A stretch of DNA of 64,000 nt from Leifsonia sp. ZF2019 (GCF_019924635.1 NZ_CP065037.1:3968001-4032000); one strand, 5' to 3'. Shown: positions 26,730 through 35,422, numbered from the stretch's first letter. Numbers and translations are program-made. Notes: generated by a model from the letters alone, not told the origin.

Positions 26730-27428
26730 TCAGGGCAATCGCTGTCGACGCGCTCGCGGAGAGGACTCCCAACGATCTTGCAGCCGCCAGATCCGGGAGG
26801 GCATGAGTGCTGCGTCGGCGATGAGAAGACACCCGAGCAGGAGGTAGAAGACATATGTAAAGAAGGTTCCAAGCGCCGCAGTTCCGAGCAGGAGAAAAGT
26901 GAAGTAGAGAATTCCTGCCCAGGCACGCGAGAGATAGTAGTTGTGGACACCCAGCAGCCCGCCGCCGACCAGAAGCACGTAGCCCACGGCACTCGAGTAG
27001 CGTCGGGCCGCCCCAGAATCGCTGTTGAGGATCGGCCGAAGGCGCCAGACAAGAACCGACAGGATTACGTAGACGGCTGCTGATGGAATTGCACGCCATC
27101 CCAGAAACAAGATCGCGACGACGCTGAGAAGGCTCAGGACCAGCGCGAGAGTCGCCGCACGTGCGTTCCTTGTGACCAGCTCGCAGGCAACCGCGATTGG
27201 CAGTGCAACAAACACCCCCACAGTGAGAGCGCAACCAAGGACGATAGGGACCACGAGAACGATCACCTTGATGTTGATGCTGCCAAGTAGCGCGTCCCAG
27301 TCCGTCAAGAGGATAGTGGCCGCCAATCCCAGGAGATTCAGTACGGCGGCCGACGCAAGCCCCCACGTGGCGAGAACGATGACCTTCTTTTCTCGCCCCT
27401 GGGTGTTCGACGCTTTAGTTGGTACCAC
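26730..27428 (-). CDS. TM2-domain membrane protein, candidate immunity for main RHS tip
   Basis: The 232-aa protein starts at GTG 27428, only 3 nt after the RHS stop. It has about six to seven transmembrane helices. The last pair forms a TM2 domain: GYVLLVGGGLLGVHNYYLSR, AWAGILYFTFLLLG, then LLLGCLLIADA. TM2 proteins occur widely, and some sit beside secreted toxins. Location directly behind the RHS tip, tight spacing and lower GC argue that it protects the producer against that tip. Recombination between the flanking repeats would remove it together with the tip. Confidence 0.8.
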   Translation of the reverse strand: MVPTKASNTQGREKKVIVLATWGLASAAVLNLLGLAATILLTDWDALLGSINIKVIVLVVPIVLGCALTVGVFVALPIAVACELVTRNARAATLALVLSLLSVVAILFLGWRAIPSAAVYVILSVLVWRLRPILNSDSGAARRYSSAVGYVLLVGGGLLGVHNYYLSRAWAGILYFTFLLLGTAALGTFFTYVFYLLLGCLLIADAALMPSRIWRLQDRWESSPRARRQRLP

Positions 27429-27431
27429 TGG

Positions 27432-30400
27432 CTATAGCCCCCATCGTTTCAACTGATCAGCCCACAAAGCGTATTCGGCGTCCTGCCAGTCATAGAGTGA
27501 GCCGATGAATGAAGCGACGTCTTGCGGATCGAGATCAACGCATGCACCACCTCCCACAGGCAACGAAGCCCCACAAAGCACTAGCCCTGGAACCACCCCT
27601 ATTCCATCGAGAACAACATTAACGAACGCAAGCCACGCGTCTCCGCACAGGTTGTTGCACTCGAGCCAGAGGCGCGCTCGCTCTTCAGAATCCTTGAGAT
27701 TCTTCGCGTCGACGCACTGTGGGCTCACGTACGGGCTGATGTATCGCACCTTGCCAGCGGGACAATCGTGGGTGCTCGGAAGATCGTTCTGATCATTGGG
27801 ACCGGAAACGGAAGGCCCCGATGGACCTGAGGGAGTACTGGTCGTCGTGGAGTCGGGCGGCATCTGGACGTTCTCCCACGCCTGGTGGGGTGGTGCGCCA
27901 CAGCCGAGTGGGAGCGCATCCGACGCACCTGCCCGCGACGCGCATCGGTGCCCGTCCGGGTCCCAGAACGTGGTCGGGTTGTTCCACGCGTACTGATACC
28001 GCGCCAACGACTTCGGCTGGACCAGCAGCCCCCGCCAGGTGTCCGGACTCGTCCACGTCCCCGTGCCCACGTCATACGACCGCGCGAACGTGTGCATCAG
28101 ACCCTGCGTCGCATCCTGCACATGCCCGGTGTAACCCACGGGCGCGTCCCACCCGTCCGTCTCGAACGCCTGACCACCCCAATCGTCATACGACACCAAC
28201 TGGGTCACCGACCCGCCGGTCACGCCCGCGATCGTCGACCCCAGACCGTCCAGCAGGTCCCAGGTCGCCTCACCAGATGCCGTGACATGCTCCGCCAGCG
28301 CACCCGCAGCATCCCGCACCACCGTCGTGGTGCCCTGCGTCGAACTCACCGACTGCACGAGAGAAGTCCCGTCGAACACGTTCGCGGTCGTGACGGACCC
28401 GTACTTCGTCTGATCCGTCGAGGACGCCTGCCGGCCCAGCCCGTCATACGCATACGACGTCGACCGGCCGTCGCGGCTCACCTGCGTCGCCTGCCCCGAC
28501 GCGTTATACGACAACGACGAACCCACACCCGCCACCGACTGCGACACCCGGTTGCCGGCACGATCATACGAATACGACGCCACCCCACCAGACACCCCAC
28601 GACCCGCACCCGACGTATTCGACCGGGTCAACTGGTTCGCGTCGTTGAACACGGCGGACAGGGAGAAGTTCCCGTCCGCAGCACCCGTGCGCGTCCACCC
28701 GATCCGGTTGCCCGCCGGGTCATACGCATACGTGTTCTTCTCACCCGACGACACGGTCGAGGAGGCCAGACGGTCCACACCGTCATACCCGTAACTCGTG
28801 GAGGTGACCTTCGCCTTCGTCGGCGGGGTCACCGCCGACGGCACACCAGGAACCGGCGACGAAGGCTGCCCCGCACCGTCAGTCACGGCTGCCACCGGCG
28901 CGGCCGGCGTGATCGTACGGGTCGCCTTCGTCACGTTGCCGTCCGCGTCGTACCCGTACTGGTAACGCAGAGCACCACCATCGGCCACCGGGTTCTCCGG
29001 CATCGGGAGGGCGCGGCCGTTCAGGTAGGTGTTCGCGTGCTTGCACATGCCGTTCTCACCCGCGGCGGGCGCAGAACGCGCACTGAGGTAGCCGGCGACC
29101 GTCACGCACTTGTCCGACTGCGCGTCGCCCGCGGCGAACGCGACGGGCGTCGCGGATGGCGACGGCGATGCGGGCGTGGCCGCCTCCGGCGTCGTGTGCA
29201 GCACATCCACGACACGGTTCACGGCATCGTACGAGTAGCTCGTGGCGACACCGTTCGAACGGACGAGGTCGGTGAGGTTGCCCGCGGGATCCCACGAGTA
29301 CGTCAGAGCACCCCACGGGGACGACTGCGAGGTGACCTCGCCGGCGGCATCGTAGGTGTAGTCGAGCTTCTGACCGGTGGGAAGGGTCATCGACGTGACT
29401 TGCCCGGCCTTGTCGTACGCGGTCTTCAGACGGCCGCCCTGCTGGTCGAGCTGGGCAGTGGTCCGGCCGTCCTTGTCGTAGGTCCAGCCGGAGGTGCCGG
29501 TCGGGTCGGTCATCGCGATGAGCTGCTGGTTCGCCGAGTACTCGTAGGTGGCGACGGCACCGGCCTGGTTCTGACGGGAGAGGTCGCCGCGACCGTCGTA
29601 CGCGTACGTGGTGCGCGCTCCGTTGCCGTTGACCAGGGAGGCCAGGCGACCCGCTGCGGTGTACGACCAGGCGGTCGTGGTGCCGACCGGGTCGACCTCT
29701 TTGGTGGTGCGGCCGGCGGCGTCGACGGTGTAGGTCGTCCGGTGGCCGTTCGGGTCGGTGACGCTGGTGAGCGCGCCGTCCGCGTCGTAGCCGTACTTCG
29801 ACACGACGTTGACGTCCGCGGACGCCGCGGCGCCCTCCCGGTAACCCTCGGTCACGCGGACGAGCTGCCCGGCGGGGTCGTACGCGTAGCGGGTGACGTG
29901 GCCGTTCGCGTCGGTCGCGGAGGTCTGGTTGCCCGCCGCATCCCAGCCATAGGAGGTCACGGCGCCGGTGGCGTCGGTCGTCGACGTCTGGTTGCCGTCG
30001 GCGTCGTAGGCGAATGAGGTGGTGTGCCCGTTGGGGTCGGTGACGGAGGTGGTGCGACCGTTCGCGTCATAGGCGTACGACGTGGTGCGCCCGACGGGAT
30101 CGGTCGTCGAGACCAGACGGTCGAGGGCGTCGTAGGTGTTCGTGGTCGTGCGGCCCAGCGGATCCGTCACCGTGGCGAGACCGCCGTCGGCGTCGTACCC
30201 GTAGGTGGTCACCGCGCCCAGCGGGCTCTTCGCGGTCAGGAGCTGCCCGGCCGCATCGTAAGTGAACGCCCACGGGTTGCCCTGCCGGTCCACGACACCG
30301 GTCAGGTTGCCGTCGACGTCATACGACAGGTCGGTGCGCTTGCCGAGACCGTCGATGACGCGGACGACGCGGTCCATCGCGTCGTACTCGTACTTCGACA

Positions 30401-33400
30401 CGACGCCGTCCGGGTCGGTCTGCCTGACCAGGCGACCGACCGAGTCGTACACGGAGGTCGTGGTGCCGCCGGTCGGGTCCTTCTGGGTCAGGAGGTGTCC
30501 GGCATCGTCGTAGGTGAACGTCGTCTTCGCACCCGACGGCGACGTGGAGCTCAGGAGGTTGCCGACGCCGTCGTAGCTGTAGCGCCATTCGCCGCCGGTG
30601 GGGTCGACGGTCGTGATGACCCGGTCCCGATCGTCCGTCGTGCGGGTAGTCGTCGCGCCGAGCGGATCCGTCTGCGACGACAGGGCGTCCTCGGCGGTGT
30701 AGCCGTACCTCGTCACGCCGCCGCCCGGGCTGGTGGAGTCGGTCAGGTGGAACATGGCATCCCACGAGTACCTCGTCACCGCGCCGGTCGGATCGGTCAG
30801 GGAGGCGAGGTGGTCGTTCGGCTCCCAGCCGTGGCCGAAAGCCGCACCGGTCGCGTCGGTAGCGGTGACCAGCCGGTCGCCGGAATCCCACGCGTACGAG
30901 GTGGTGTGGCCTCCGAGATCGGTCTGCGCGGTCATCCGGCCCGCGGCGTCGTACGCGTACGTCGAGGTGCGACCGATCGCGTCGGTGCTGGCGGTGAGGT
31001 TGCCCGCCGCATCGTAGGCGAAGGTCGTGGCCGCACCGGATGGCTGCGTCGTCTTGACCACGTTGCCCGCCGCGTCGTACTCGTTCGTGATCGTGGTGCC
31101 GTCCGGCTGGTGGGTCGCGACGAGGTGCCCGGCCCCGTCGTAGTCGTACGACCAGGTGCGCAGCGAGCCCCGTGGCGCGTTACCCGTGGAGGCCGCCACG
31201 AGCGGGCCGCCGGTGTCCGTCTTGGTCGCAACGAGGCCGGTCGGCGTGTAGGTGTACTTGGTGACGATGCCGTCCGGGGCGGTCTCGGTCGTGAGGTTTC
31301 CCGCCGCGTCGTACCCGTAGGTCGTCTTCTTCCCGTTCTCGTCGGTCGACGAGAGGATGTTGTTGTCGGCGTCGTAGGAGAACGCCGCGGTCGTGCCGTC
31401 CGGATGCGTCACCTTCGTGATCCGGAACCGGTCGTCGAACGCGTAGACGCTCGTGCGGCCGAGGTTGTCGGTGTACGTGGTCTGCCCGGCGACCGAGTAA
31501 TCCAGCGTGCGGAGGTTGCCCTCCACATCCCACTGCTTCACGACGCGGCCCTGGTCGTCGTACTGGTTCTTCAGGTACGTGGCGCCCGTCGCATCCGTGC
31601 CCGTCAGCAGCTGGTGCTTGTCATCGTAGGTGAACTGCTTGGTGCGGCCGTCGGGCAGGGTGATCGTGGTGAGGTTGCCCGCGCCGTCGTAGGAGAGCGA
31701 CCAGCGGTCCCCGCCCGGGCGGGTGAAGCTGGTGACCCGGCCCAGGGCGTCGGAGTCGACCGCGATGGTCTGACCGGCGCTGTCCGTGATCGACGCCAGC
31801 GGGTAGAACTGGGTCGTCTCGGGATCGGCGGGGGCGCCGTAGGTCAGCGTGGTCGTGCGCCCCTCGGCGTCGGTGTGCTGTATCAGGTTGCCGATGCCGT
31901 CGATGTTCGACGCGTCGAAGACCCACGACTCCCCGGACACGTCGGTCAGCTTCAGCCGTCCGCCGCCGGCCTCCGTCAGCGTCTGGTGCACACCGGCATC
32001 CGAGGTGCGGTAGCCGCCGTTGCCGTCACCGGTGAAGACGAACGAGGCGCCGTCCCCGCGGACCACCATGACCGAGCCGTCGATGAAGCGCTGCGCCCGG
32101 GCGCCCATCCCGAACGACCAGCCCGCGCCGACGCGGGAGAGACGGCCGTCTTGGCTGTTGTAGTACAGCGTGAGGTCCGTGCTCGAGCCACCGGTTCCGG
32201 GGAGGGAGAAGAGCTCTTCCTTCTCGAAGAGGTTTCCGGTGGAGAAGGCGAACGGCTCTCCGCCATAGGTGAGGTAGTTCTGGAGGCCGAGCATGCGCCA
32301 GCGGGCGAAGTCCGCTGCGGACGGCGGCGTTGGCCAGCCTCCGGTCACGGGATCGGTGCAGTCGAAGCCGTGCGTCTCCAGGTACTTGCCGAGACCGGTG
32401 AAAACGCCGTCGGCTAGCGGGGGCATACCGCCGTTGTCGATGTAGGCGCGGTCGTAGTTGTTGTCCAGGTAGAGCGCCTCGAGGTGGGTGAATGCGTTCG
32501 GGACGCCCGCGAACTCGTCTCCCGGGAAGTTGCCGTTGTTGCCCATGTTCTTGGCAGGGCGACCGGTATAGGTCGGCAGGTTTCCGACCAGCGAATCAGA
32601 GACCGCGTTGTCGGATGCGCCGCCTCGCGAGTAGACCTGCGAGCCACCCTGTTCAGGGTGCTCGCCGCCCCAGGCGACGCCTTCCCAGGTGTTGAAGCCG
32701 ATGCCGAGTGAGAGGGAAGGGTTCCACGCCGCCATCTGACCGGCGCGGTACTCGCGCGGGACCATGACATTCGCGGGGTCTTCGTTCGTGATGTGCACCG
32801 TCGCGAAGCAGAGGTTCTGCAGACGATCCCGCACCAGCTGGGCGAGCTGGATGTTGTACGGCAGCTCCGTCACCGGAGGCGCGGGCGTCGTGACATGCCC
32901 CTCGTCATTGTCCGGGTCGAGCACGATGACGGGACGATCCGGGACGGGAAACGGGATCCCGATCACCACGAACTGCGAGAGGTGCGACGAGACGCCCTTC
33001 ACCACCCCCGCCTCCGCGTCGTAGTACGACGGCAGGACCGTCCACGGCTCGCCCGGGTTCTCGCGGGTGTAGATCTGCAGTGTGGCCGGATCGAGGTTGT
33101 TGGATGTCACCAGATCGAGGTCCGGCTTCAGCTCCAAGGCGACACCGGGGACGACGTCGGAGACGACCGGGCCCTTCTCGCCGCCGCCGCGCGTGTTGAC
33201 CGCCTTCGCCGGGAACTGGGTGACCTGCTTGCCGTCGGCGTCCTTCGCCGTGATCTCGACCGGGTCCGAGACGGGGGTGCCGCCGGACGGCTGCTCGGAG
33301 CGGGCCGCACGCAAGGCGTTGGCCGGGGCCCCCCCGACCTCCACGTCGAGCTTCGACTCCACCTTGTTGCCGGAGAACGTCACGGATGCGCCCAGACGGT

Positions 33401-33689
33401 CCGCGTCGATCGTGGACGTCTTGCCCGGCTCGATGCTGCCGGTGGCCTGCGGGGCGGGAGCCTCGGTCTCGGCCTTCACGCGCGCATCCTGCACGGCGGC
33501 GGCCGCGCGGACCTCCGCCAGCGTCGCCGCTGCGGTCCGCCTGGCGAGCTCGGCGGGCGACGCCTCCGCGGGCGTGACCGTGCCGACCAGGGTGAGTGCG
33601 ACCGCCGCGACGGACGCGAGCACGGCCATGCCGACGCGCGCGCCGGCCAAGCGGGTGACGAGTCGTCCCCGCATCCTCGTCGCGCGCAT
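27432..33689 (-). CDS. Giant secreted RHS/YD-repeat protein (polymorphic toxin candidate)
   Basis: The 2085-aa protein starts at ATG 33689, whose A overlaps the upstream TGA (TGATG). Signal peptide to ~residue 44 (LTLVGTVTPAEAS). Residues ~245-420 resemble Amidase_3 but with altered zinc ligands. Residues ~455-560 match the DUF6531-type entry domain (FAFSTGNLFEKEELF). Some thirty or more YD repeats follow to ~residue 1850, with a Cys-containing Ser/Pro-rich insert near 1495-1575. The RHS core ends at DPDGHR near residue 1915, followed by a 168-aa tip (CPAGKVRYISPYVSPQC ... WADQLKRWGL). RHS shells enclose a toxic tip that is cleaved off and delivered to neighbouring cells. The activity of this tip is unknown. 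Confidence 0.92.
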   Translation of the reverse strand: MRATRMRGRLVTRLAGARVGMAVLASVAAVALTLVGTVTPAEASPAELARRTAAATLAEVRAAAAVQDARVKAETEAPAPQATGSIEPGKTSTIDADRLGASVTFSGNKVESKLDVEVGGAPANALRAARSEQPSGGTPVSDPVEITAKDADGKQVTQFPAKAVNTRGGGEKGPVVSDVVPGVALELKPDLDLVTSNNLDPATLQIYTRENPGEPWTVLPSYYDAEAGVVKGVSSHLSQFVVIGIPFPVPDRPVIVLDPDNDEGHVTTPAPPVTELPYNIQLAQLVRDRLQNLCFATVHITNEDPANVMVPREYRAGQMAAWNPSLSLGIGFNTWEGVAWGGEHPEQGGSQVYSRGGASDNAVSDSLVGNLPTYTGRPAKNMGNNGNFPGDEFAGVPNAFTHLEALYLDNNYDRAYIDNGGMPPLADGVFTGLGKYLETHGFDCTDPVTGGWPTPPSAADFARWRMLGLQNYLTYGGEPFAFSTGNLFEKEELFSLPGTGGSSTDLTLYYNSQDGRLSRVGAGWSFGMGARAQRFIDGSVMVVRGDGASFVFTGDGNGGYRTSDAGVHQTLTEAGGGRLKLTDVSGESWVFDASNIDGIGNLIQHTDAEGRTTTLTYGAPADPETTQFYPLASITDSAGQTIAVDSDALGRVTSFTRPGGDRWSLSYDGAGNLTTITLPDGRTKQFTYDDKHQLLTGTDATGATYLKNQYDDQGRVVKQWDVEGNLRTLDYSVAGQTTYTDNLGRTSVYAFDDRFRITKVTHPDGTTAAFSYDADNNILSSTDENGKKTTYGYDAAGNLTTETAPDGIVTKYTYTPTGLVATKTDTGGPLVAASTGNAPRGSLRTWSYDYDGAGHLVATHQPDGTTITNEYDAAGNVVKTTQPSGAATTFAYDAAGNLTASTDAIGRTSTYAYDAAGRMTAQTDLGGHTTSYAWDSGDRLVTATDATGAAFGHGWEPNDHLASLTDPTGAVTRYSWDAMFHLTDSTSPGGGVTRYGYTAEDALSSQTDPLGATTTRTTDDRDRVITTVDPTGGEWRYSYDGVGNLLSSTSPSGAKTTFTYDDAGHLLTQKDPTGGTTTSVYDSVGRLVRQTDPDGVVSKYEYDAMDRVVRVIDGLGKRTDLSYDVDGNLTGVVDRQGNPWAFTYDAAGQLLTAKSPLGAVTTYGYDADGGLATVTDPLGRTTTNTYDALDRLVSTTDPVGRTTSYAYDANGRTTSVTDPNGHTTSFAYDADGNQTSTTDATGAVTSYGWDAAGNQTSATDANGHVTRYAYDPAGQLVRVTEGYREGAAASADVNVVSKYGYDADGALTSVTDPNGHRTTYTVDAAGRTTKEVDPVGTTTAWSYTAAGRLASLVNGNGARTTYAYDGRGDLSRQNQAGAVATYEYSANQQLIAMTDPTGTSGWTYDKDGRTTAQLDQQGGRLKTAYDKAGQVTSMTLPTGQKLDYTYDAAGEVTSQSSPWGALTYSWDPAGNLTDLVRSNGVATSYSYDAVNRVVDVLHTTPEAATPASPSPSATPVAFAAGDAQSDKCVTVAGYLSARSAPAAGENGMCKHANTYLNGRALPMPENPVADGGALRYQYGYDADGNVTKATRTITPAAPVAAVTDGAGQPSSPVPGVPSAVTPPTKAKVTSTSYGYDGVDRLASSTVSSGEKNTYAYDPAGNRIGWTRTGAADGNFSLSAVFNDANQLTRSNTSGAGRGVSGGVASYSYDRAGNRVSQSVAGVGSSLSYNASGQATQVSRDGRSTSYAYDGLGRQASSTDQTKYGSVTTANVFDGTSLVQSVSSTQGTTTVVRDAAGALAEHVTASGEATWDLLDGLGSTIAGVTGGSVTQLVSYDDWGGQAFETDGWDAPVGYTGHVQDATQGLMHTFARSYDVGTGTWTSPDTWRGLLVQPKSLARYQYAWNNPTTFWDPDGHRCASRAGASDALPLGCGAPPHQAWENVQMPPDSTTTSTPSGPSGPSVSGPNDQNDLPSTHDCPAGKVRYISPYVSPQCVDAKNLKDSEERARLWLECNNLCGDAWLAFVNVVLDGIGVVPGLVLCGASLPVGGGACVDLDPQDVASFIGSLYDWQDAEYALWADQLKRWGL
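27936..28877 (-). repeat. 942-bp direct repeat, copy inside the RHS gene
   Basis: It corresponds to RHS residues ~1604-1917 and matches 25770-26711 without gaps. Its boundaries coincide with the start of the last YD block and the point just after DPDGHR where tips diverge, exactly where tip exchange keeps the frame. Confidence 0.95.
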
Positions 33690-34360
33690 CAGACGGTAGC
33701 GCCGTGCTCGAGAGCCGCGGAGTAGAGGCCGTGACGGCGAGCGAGCACGGCGCCCGTGCCGATCAGGGCGGCGGCGAGCGCGAGGATGACGCCGATGGCG
33801 ATCATCGAGCCCGTGGAGGCCAGCGGGTTGCGCGGGGTGACGCAGGAGGCGAGCACGATCGCGTCGGACACGCCGTCGGCGTCGTAGTCTTCGTGGCCGG
33901 TCGCGCATCCGGTGGTGCCGCAGATGACGACGGACGCCCACTTCGGCACACCGTGCGCGTTCACGTCGGCGTTGTCGGTCCAGCACGTCGCAGAGCCGCA
34001 CACGATCTGGCGGGTGTAGTCCGGGATGCCGTCGCCGACGCTGTCCTTCGTCGGCGACGCGCACGTGGCGGAACCGCAGGCCATGACCTCGACCCAGTCG
34101 GGGATGCCATCCTCGTCACGGTCTTCACGACCGGTCGCGCAGGTGGCGGTGCCGCACACGACGCGCTCGACCACATCCGGCACCGTGTCGCCGTCCGCGT
34201 CGCACGACGAGACCTCGCTCTGCGCGGGGCAGGGCGCGTACGCCGGGGTGGCGGACGCAGGCGAGCCGCCGCCGACCAGCATGACGATGGCCAGCAGGGC
34301 ACTGGCCGTCGCCGATGCGGCGAACGCTCGGGCGCGGAAGGCAGGACTCTGAGAACTCAC
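33689..34360 (-). CDS. Calcium-repeat (thrombospondin type 3-like) protein with LASTG wall-anchor signal
   Basis: The 223-aa protein starts at GTG 34360. After the signal peptide (to ~residue 37) come five 26-residue units, each a Ca-binding loop such as DRDEDGIPDWVE followed by a CG(S/T)(A/T)xC pair likely to form a disulfide. The fourth loop (DVNAHGVPK) has lost ligands. The C-terminus has the class E-type sorting motif LASTG, then a transmembrane helix and RRH. It should be covalently attached to the cell wall. Its TGA overlaps the RHS ATG, so the two proteins are made together; it may anchor or gate the RHS protein. Confidence 0.85.
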   Translation of the reverse strand: MSSQSPAFRARAFAASATASALLAIVMLVGGGSPASATPAYAPCPAQSEVSSCDADGDTVPDVVERVVCGTATCATGREDRDEDGIPDWVEVMACGSATCASPTKDSVGDGIPDYTRQIVCGSATCWTDNADVNAHGVPKWASVVICGTTGCATGHEDYDADGVSDAIVLASCVTPRNPLASTGSMIAIGVILALAAALIGTGAVLARRHGLYSAALEHGATV

Positions 34361-34660
34361 GCCCGCAACCCTGGACGAGATCCCAAGCCCGTTGATTGCG
34401 AATTGTCAGGTTTCAGTACCGATCGGTATGGATTTGCGTAGACGCACCGGTCTTGCGTACGTGTCCGCTGGGCCGCTGGGGTGGCGGCAGGTGAGACGCG
34501 CGATGACCTTCGCGAAGGTCGGAGGAGTGGGTCCACCGGCCCTCAGAGCCCAGCTGAGACCACCGACACGACATTCGTTCGCATCGCACGGATCGGCGGG
34601 TATCGCGCCGTGCGACGCCCGCCTGGACCCGCGAGAAGCGGCGCTCTCCTCTTTCCCCCC
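34361..34660. other. 300-bp promoter region of the calcium-protein/RHS operon
   Basis: No gene. It holds two perfect palindromes: TACCGATCGGTA at 34417-34428, 57 bp upstream of the leftward GTG start, and GACCTTCGCGAAGGTC at 34505-34520. The first is placed like an operator; the second may be a terminator for the leftward TetR-side traffic or another site. CAGGGT lies 7 nt before the GTG 34360, a possible leaderless -10. Confidence 0.5.
34417..34428. promoter_or_regulatory. Palindromic operator candidate of the RHS operon
   Basis: TACCGATCGGTA is a perfect 12-bp palindrome in an AT-richer stretch upstream of the calcium-protein/RHS operon. It resembles TetR-type half-site spacing but differs from the operator found at 35401-35415. 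Confidence 0.45.
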
Positions 34661-35371
34661 TCAGTCGTCGCGAGGTGGTGCGCTCGCGGGACGAGGAGTG
34701 TGGAGAAGGCCGTTGATCAGGACATCGAGTCCCCACCGGAACCGCTCCGACCCGGTACCGGCAAGCATCTGGTTCCCCAGCCTCAGGGTGCGGGGGTGAG
34801 TCGACTCCGATGCCACCGCGAGAGCGGCGGCCATCATGACCAGTCGTTCCGCGTCGCCGTCGCCATCGGCGTTCGCGGCGTGCTCGACGGCGCTGGCGGT
34901 GACCGACGCGAAGAGCATGTCGATACCCCATGCCGCGGTCTCATCGGGTATTCCGCCCTCAGCGAGCAGATCGAGAACGGACTCGACCAAGGTGAAGTAG
35001 TGCACGCCCAATGGCTGAGCGGCCAGCGCCATCCGGGCGATCTCGGGGTATAGCGACAACAACTCTCCGTAGGAGCCGAGCAGCTCGTGGAGCCGTTCCC
35101 GCCACGGGCCCCTACCGGAGGGCCGGGGCATTCGTCCGATGAGAGCGTCAAGGATCTGCGCGTGCAGATCCTCCGTGTCGCGGACGTAGACATAGAGCGA
35201 CGCGGGACCGGTGTCGAGCGCGCTCGCGATGCGGCGCATCGTGACCTTGCCCAACCCCTCCTTCTGGAGAATCGCCAGGGCGTGGTCGACGATGCCCTCT
35301 CGGCTCAGCGCCGGCTTGGCGGGGCGGTCTCGGCGACTCTGCGGTGTCCTCGTTCGTGGGTCGGCAACCAT
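34661..35371 (-). CDS. TetR family repressor with tetracycline-repressor-like C-terminal domain
   Basis: The 236-aa protein has the HTH at residues ~25-70 (GIVDHALAILQKEGLGKVTM, RRIASALDTGPASLYVYVRD), a sequence typical of the TetR_C_1 subgroup. The C-terminal domain has the matching helix pattern (RMALAAQPLGVHYFTLVESV). TAGGCT lies 6 nt before ATG 35371 and no Shine-Dalgarno is seen, so the mRNA is likely leaderless. It is divergent from a TetX-like gene; the operator between them covers both -35 regions, so it probably represses both. Confidence 0.88.
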   Translation of the reverse strand: MVADPRTRTPQSRRDRPAKPALSREGIVDHALAILQKEGLGKVTMRRIASALDTGPASLYVYVRDTEDLHAQILDALIGRMPRPSGRGPWRERLHELLGSYGELLSLYPEIARMALAAQPLGVHYFTLVESVLDLLAEGGIPDETAAWGIDMLFASVTASAVEHAANADGDGDAERLVMMAAALAVASESTHPRTLRLGNQMLAGTGSERFRWGLDVLINGLLHTPRPASAPPRDD

Positions 35372-35400
35372 GACGTAAGCCTATCAAATTGTCTCGAATC

Positions 35401-35422
35401 TGTTCGTAACGAACATGTTCGT
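35401..35422. promoter_or_regulatory. TetR operator between divergent promoters
   Basis: TGTTCGTAACGAACA (35401-35415) is a perfect 7-1-7 palindrome, followed at once by a third half-site TGTTCGT (35416-35422). The -10 of the monooxygenase gene (TAGGGT, 35424-35429) sits just to the right and the -10 of the tetR-type gene (35378-35383) to the left, so the palindrome overlaps both -35 positions. Confidence 0.8.

Noticed and set aside
25770..28877. The 942-bp direct repeats as ends of a transposon or IS element
   Set aside because: The repeats code for RHS protein in frame, there is no transposase between them and no terminal inverted repeats.
28900..32300. CRISPR-like array suggested by many short regular repeats
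   Set aside because: The regularity is from YD codon repeats of variable spacing inside one long reading frame.
27885..32417. Long plus-strand open frames opposite the RHS gene (for example 710 and 797 codons)
   Set aside because: They are the antisense of the repetitive, high-GC YD-repeat gene, are Arg/Val-rich, lack domains and ribosome sites, and vanish where GC falls.
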